From positions 50,735,724-50,799,723 of the forward strand of contig NC_087068.1 in assembly GCF_963678635.1 (NCBI RefSeq): 64,000 bases of DNA. Direction: 5' to 3'. This DNA comes from Symsagittifera roscoffensis. Lineage: Eukaryota > Xenacoelomorpha > Acoela > Convolutidae. A program made the position numbers and the translations under genes. Positions 62,234-64,000 of this stretch are shown here, piece after piece. Position 1 is the stretch's first letter; each line of letters opens with the position of its first letter. Below the pieces are notes generated by a model, which was not told the origin of the DNA, did no database searches, and saw only the letters and a program-made list of their open reading frames with translations.

Positions 62234-63678
62234 ATGACTTCAAGTGGTGCATCCTCCTCAACCGCAGTTCCTCCTCTGCCTCAAACCTCCACCAAATTCT
62301 TCGTTCAAAGAGGGGGAGCTCCTTTGAACCCCCCTGACTCAGAGTCACAGACTGAAGTCGAATATCAGGTAGTAACTTTAACACTAAAAGAGTTTAAAGG
62401 GAAATGTTTGGACCACCTTATGAAAAAAAAACGTCTAGATTAATCAACCAGTGCTTATCGCCATGGTAATAAAGTTTCAGCGAGGACGATAATAGTATTT
62501 TTAGTCGAAATTTTCCAAAATCGGAATAGACAGATAGAATAGAAGTCTCAAATAACAGTCTTAAAAACAAAATATTTTTCGCAGGTTGAAAAAATTCTGG
62601 ACAAACGTCTAGGAAAAGATGGCAAACCAGAGTACCATATCAAATGGGTGGGATACGACTTGTTAGACGCCACTTGGGAGCCAGAGTCTAATCTGTCTTG
62701 TCCCAGGAAGATCGACGACTTCGAGACTGTCATGAAGGCTGTCCAGCTCAAGTTGGAACAGGCCGCATACCGCAAGAAGGTAATATTGATGAGGTAATTT
62801 TGATTCAGGAATGAATCTAGGGTTTTTCAGGGGCAGATTTTTTGGGTCGATCATATTGTTAATATATCACCATTTGATTTTACCGATTGTCGCGGAACTT
62901 AACAAGATTTTGCGCGCCAAAGTTTTGAAATGTTTCAGTAATTTTTTTTGAAGTGTCCAGCCTTAAAATTTAGTTTTTGCGTTTTCTTCTGCGTTAAAAG
63001 GTTACTCTCATTGACAAATTGTGAATTTGTCCATTTTAGTTATTATATGATTCACTAGACGTGTAAGAAATATCAGAACAGAAGCTTTAGGAAAATGAGA
63101 TTGTTGTTCTTTTTTACTTTTTATCCTTAGTCTCAAATATAAGTTGGTTTGATCGATTCCCGCAAACAGCTGAATACTTTGCATGAGGCCATTTTCTTAC
63201 TTGAGTTTTTTTTTGAATTTTACGCAAGCAAACGGTTGTCTTAGAGTGCTCTTTTCTAGAGTAGTGTTATACAAAAAAAAATTCCAAGCTAACTCGCACC
63301 AATTTTTGTTCAACTTTTGTTTTCGTTTTCAGTATCTGTGTACTGCTTAAATTCTGTTCGGCTGTTTAATTGCACGCGTTTTATCCGATGTATTAAACGC
63401 GTACTAAGCTGGGTTTAATAGGCCTACGAGGCTGGGTTTAATGGGTGCGAGCCTATTTTTTGTTGATATAGAAAGAGACGGAAGGCAAACAGCTGAAAGA
63501 GTACATCCAGCCAGCACAGAGAATAATCGAGTGTGGACAAAACGACAAAGGACAGACATTCTTCCTGATCAAGTGGAGCCACACTGAGAACATGGACTTG
63601 ATTCACAGACAGGAGGCGGTGGAGAAGTACCCCCAGTTGGTTATCGATTTCTACCGATCAGCCATCATTTGGGAGTAG
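62234..63678 (+). CDS. HP1: Heterochromatin protein 1 (chromobox) homologue
   Basis: HP1 proteins bind methylated histone H3 Lys9 through the chromodomain and dimerise through the chromoshadow domain. Exons 62234-62368, 62585-62779 and 63472-63678 (TAG) join in phase to 178 residues, normal for the family. The start is the first ATG in frame. Residues 42-95 form the chromodomain ([33 protein letters not shown]). The three aromatic-cage residues are present as Tyr44, Trp66 and Tyr69. The hinge (96-120) is short and Lys/Gln-rich. Residues 121-178 form the chromoshadow domain ([47 protein letters not shown]). Which vertebrate CBX1/3/5 paralogue it matches cannot be said. The N-terminus is Ser/Pro-rich without an obvious acidic patch. 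Confidence 0.93.
62780..63471. other. HP1 intron 2
   Basis: Mostly AT-rich sequence with a worn family A 5' part near 63231-63310 (GAGTAGTGTTATAC, AAGCTAACTCGC). A short direct repeat GGCTGGGTTTAAT/GAGGCTGGG-like occurs at about 63408-63441 just before the exon 3 acceptor. Nothing coding. Confidence 0.45.
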
Positions 63679-63698
63679 ATAGAATCAGAATATTATGG

Positions 63699-64000
63699 AA
63701 GAGATGAAGAAGACGCAATATCAAAATCTGGATAATTTTCAAAGGGAAAAAGAAGCGACTATCTCAATATTTGAAAGGCTTTTTTACCATTTACTAGATA
63801 ATTTTGTTGAAGAGATCAAGAAGCCGCAATATTTAAATCTGGATACTTTTTAAAGGGAAAAAGAAGCAGCTATGTCAATATTTGAAATGCTTTTTACCAT
63901 TTACTAGATAATTTTGTTGAAGAGATCAAGAAGCCGCAACATTTAAATCTGGATACTTTTTAAAGGGAAAAAGAAGCAGCTATGTCAATATTTGAAATGC
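63699..64000 (+). repeat. 110-bp tandem repeat downstream of HP1
   Basis: Units start at about 63730, 63841 and 63951 (GGATAATTTT / GGATACTTTT), each followed by AAAGGGAAAAAGAAGC, CAATATTTGAAA and TTTACTAGATAATTTTGTTG. The last part of a preceding unit (GAAGAGATGAAGAAGACGCA) begins 20 nt after the HP1 stop, so the array probably forms the 3' UTR. It runs off the window edge. Confidence 0.85.

Noticed and set aside
1-64000. CRISPR arrays, prokaryotic operons or phage genes
   Set aside because: All genes are intron-split animal families. The repeats are dispersed and variably spaced, not regular repeat-spacer arrays.

Overview
The window is nuclear DNA of an intron-rich, AT-rich animal, most likely a non-vertebrate metazoan. 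Every gene is split by GT-AG introns and the gene families are animal ones: makorin, TTC41, F-box/WD, HP1 and an alpha-crystallin small heat-shock protein. The introns and spacers are packed with short T-rich interspersed repeats. I cannot name the species. Gene models were built by hand by joining splice sites in phase; none is backed by transcript data.

Layout: 83-6410 (+) is the 3' part of a makorin RING/CCCH ubiquitin ligase gene, whose first exon or exons lie left of the window. 6411-11090 is repeat-filled spacer. 11091-36241 (+) is a 20-exon gene whose exons join in phase into 1,454 residues: a DUF4062-type N-terminal domain, a P-loop NTPase (NACHT/STAND-like) and C-terminal TPRs, the TTC41 architecture. 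36242-42553 is spacer. 42554-52254 (+) is a 10-exon F-box/WD-repeat gene with an apparent in-frame TAG at 47510-47512 next to a tandem duplication with a 17-bp period. 52255-55291 is spacer. 55292-56232 (-) is the 3' end of a cysteine-rich, probably secreted protein gene with a furin-like site. 60398-61588 (-) is a small heat-shock protein with a signal peptide, and 62234-63678 (+) is an HP1 (chromodomain plus chromoshadow) gene, head-to-head with it. A 110-bp tandem repeat follows to the window end.

The genes do not form a pathway. They are neighbours with separate roles: ubiquitin ligation (makorin, F-box/WD), a ciliary or STAND-type scaffold by analogy (TTC41), proteostasis (small heat-shock protein) and heterochromatin (HP1).

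The most unusual content is the repeat landscape. At least four families, called A-D here, share one plan: a short inverted motif near the 5' end, its complement near the 3' end, then a terminal stem-loop. This is the layout described for Helentron-associated elements (DINE-1/HINE type). Families A and C also carry a tRNA-like segment inside. Family B, and once family D, ends about 18-31 nt upstream of annotated 3' splice sites in three different genes, which suggests that these elements supply splice acceptors or even created introns (introner-like). A hAT-type MITE with an exact 8-bp target-site duplication, a 188-bp MITE with perfect 27-bp inverted ends, a 560-bp palindrome and a duplicated 2-kb repeat are also present.
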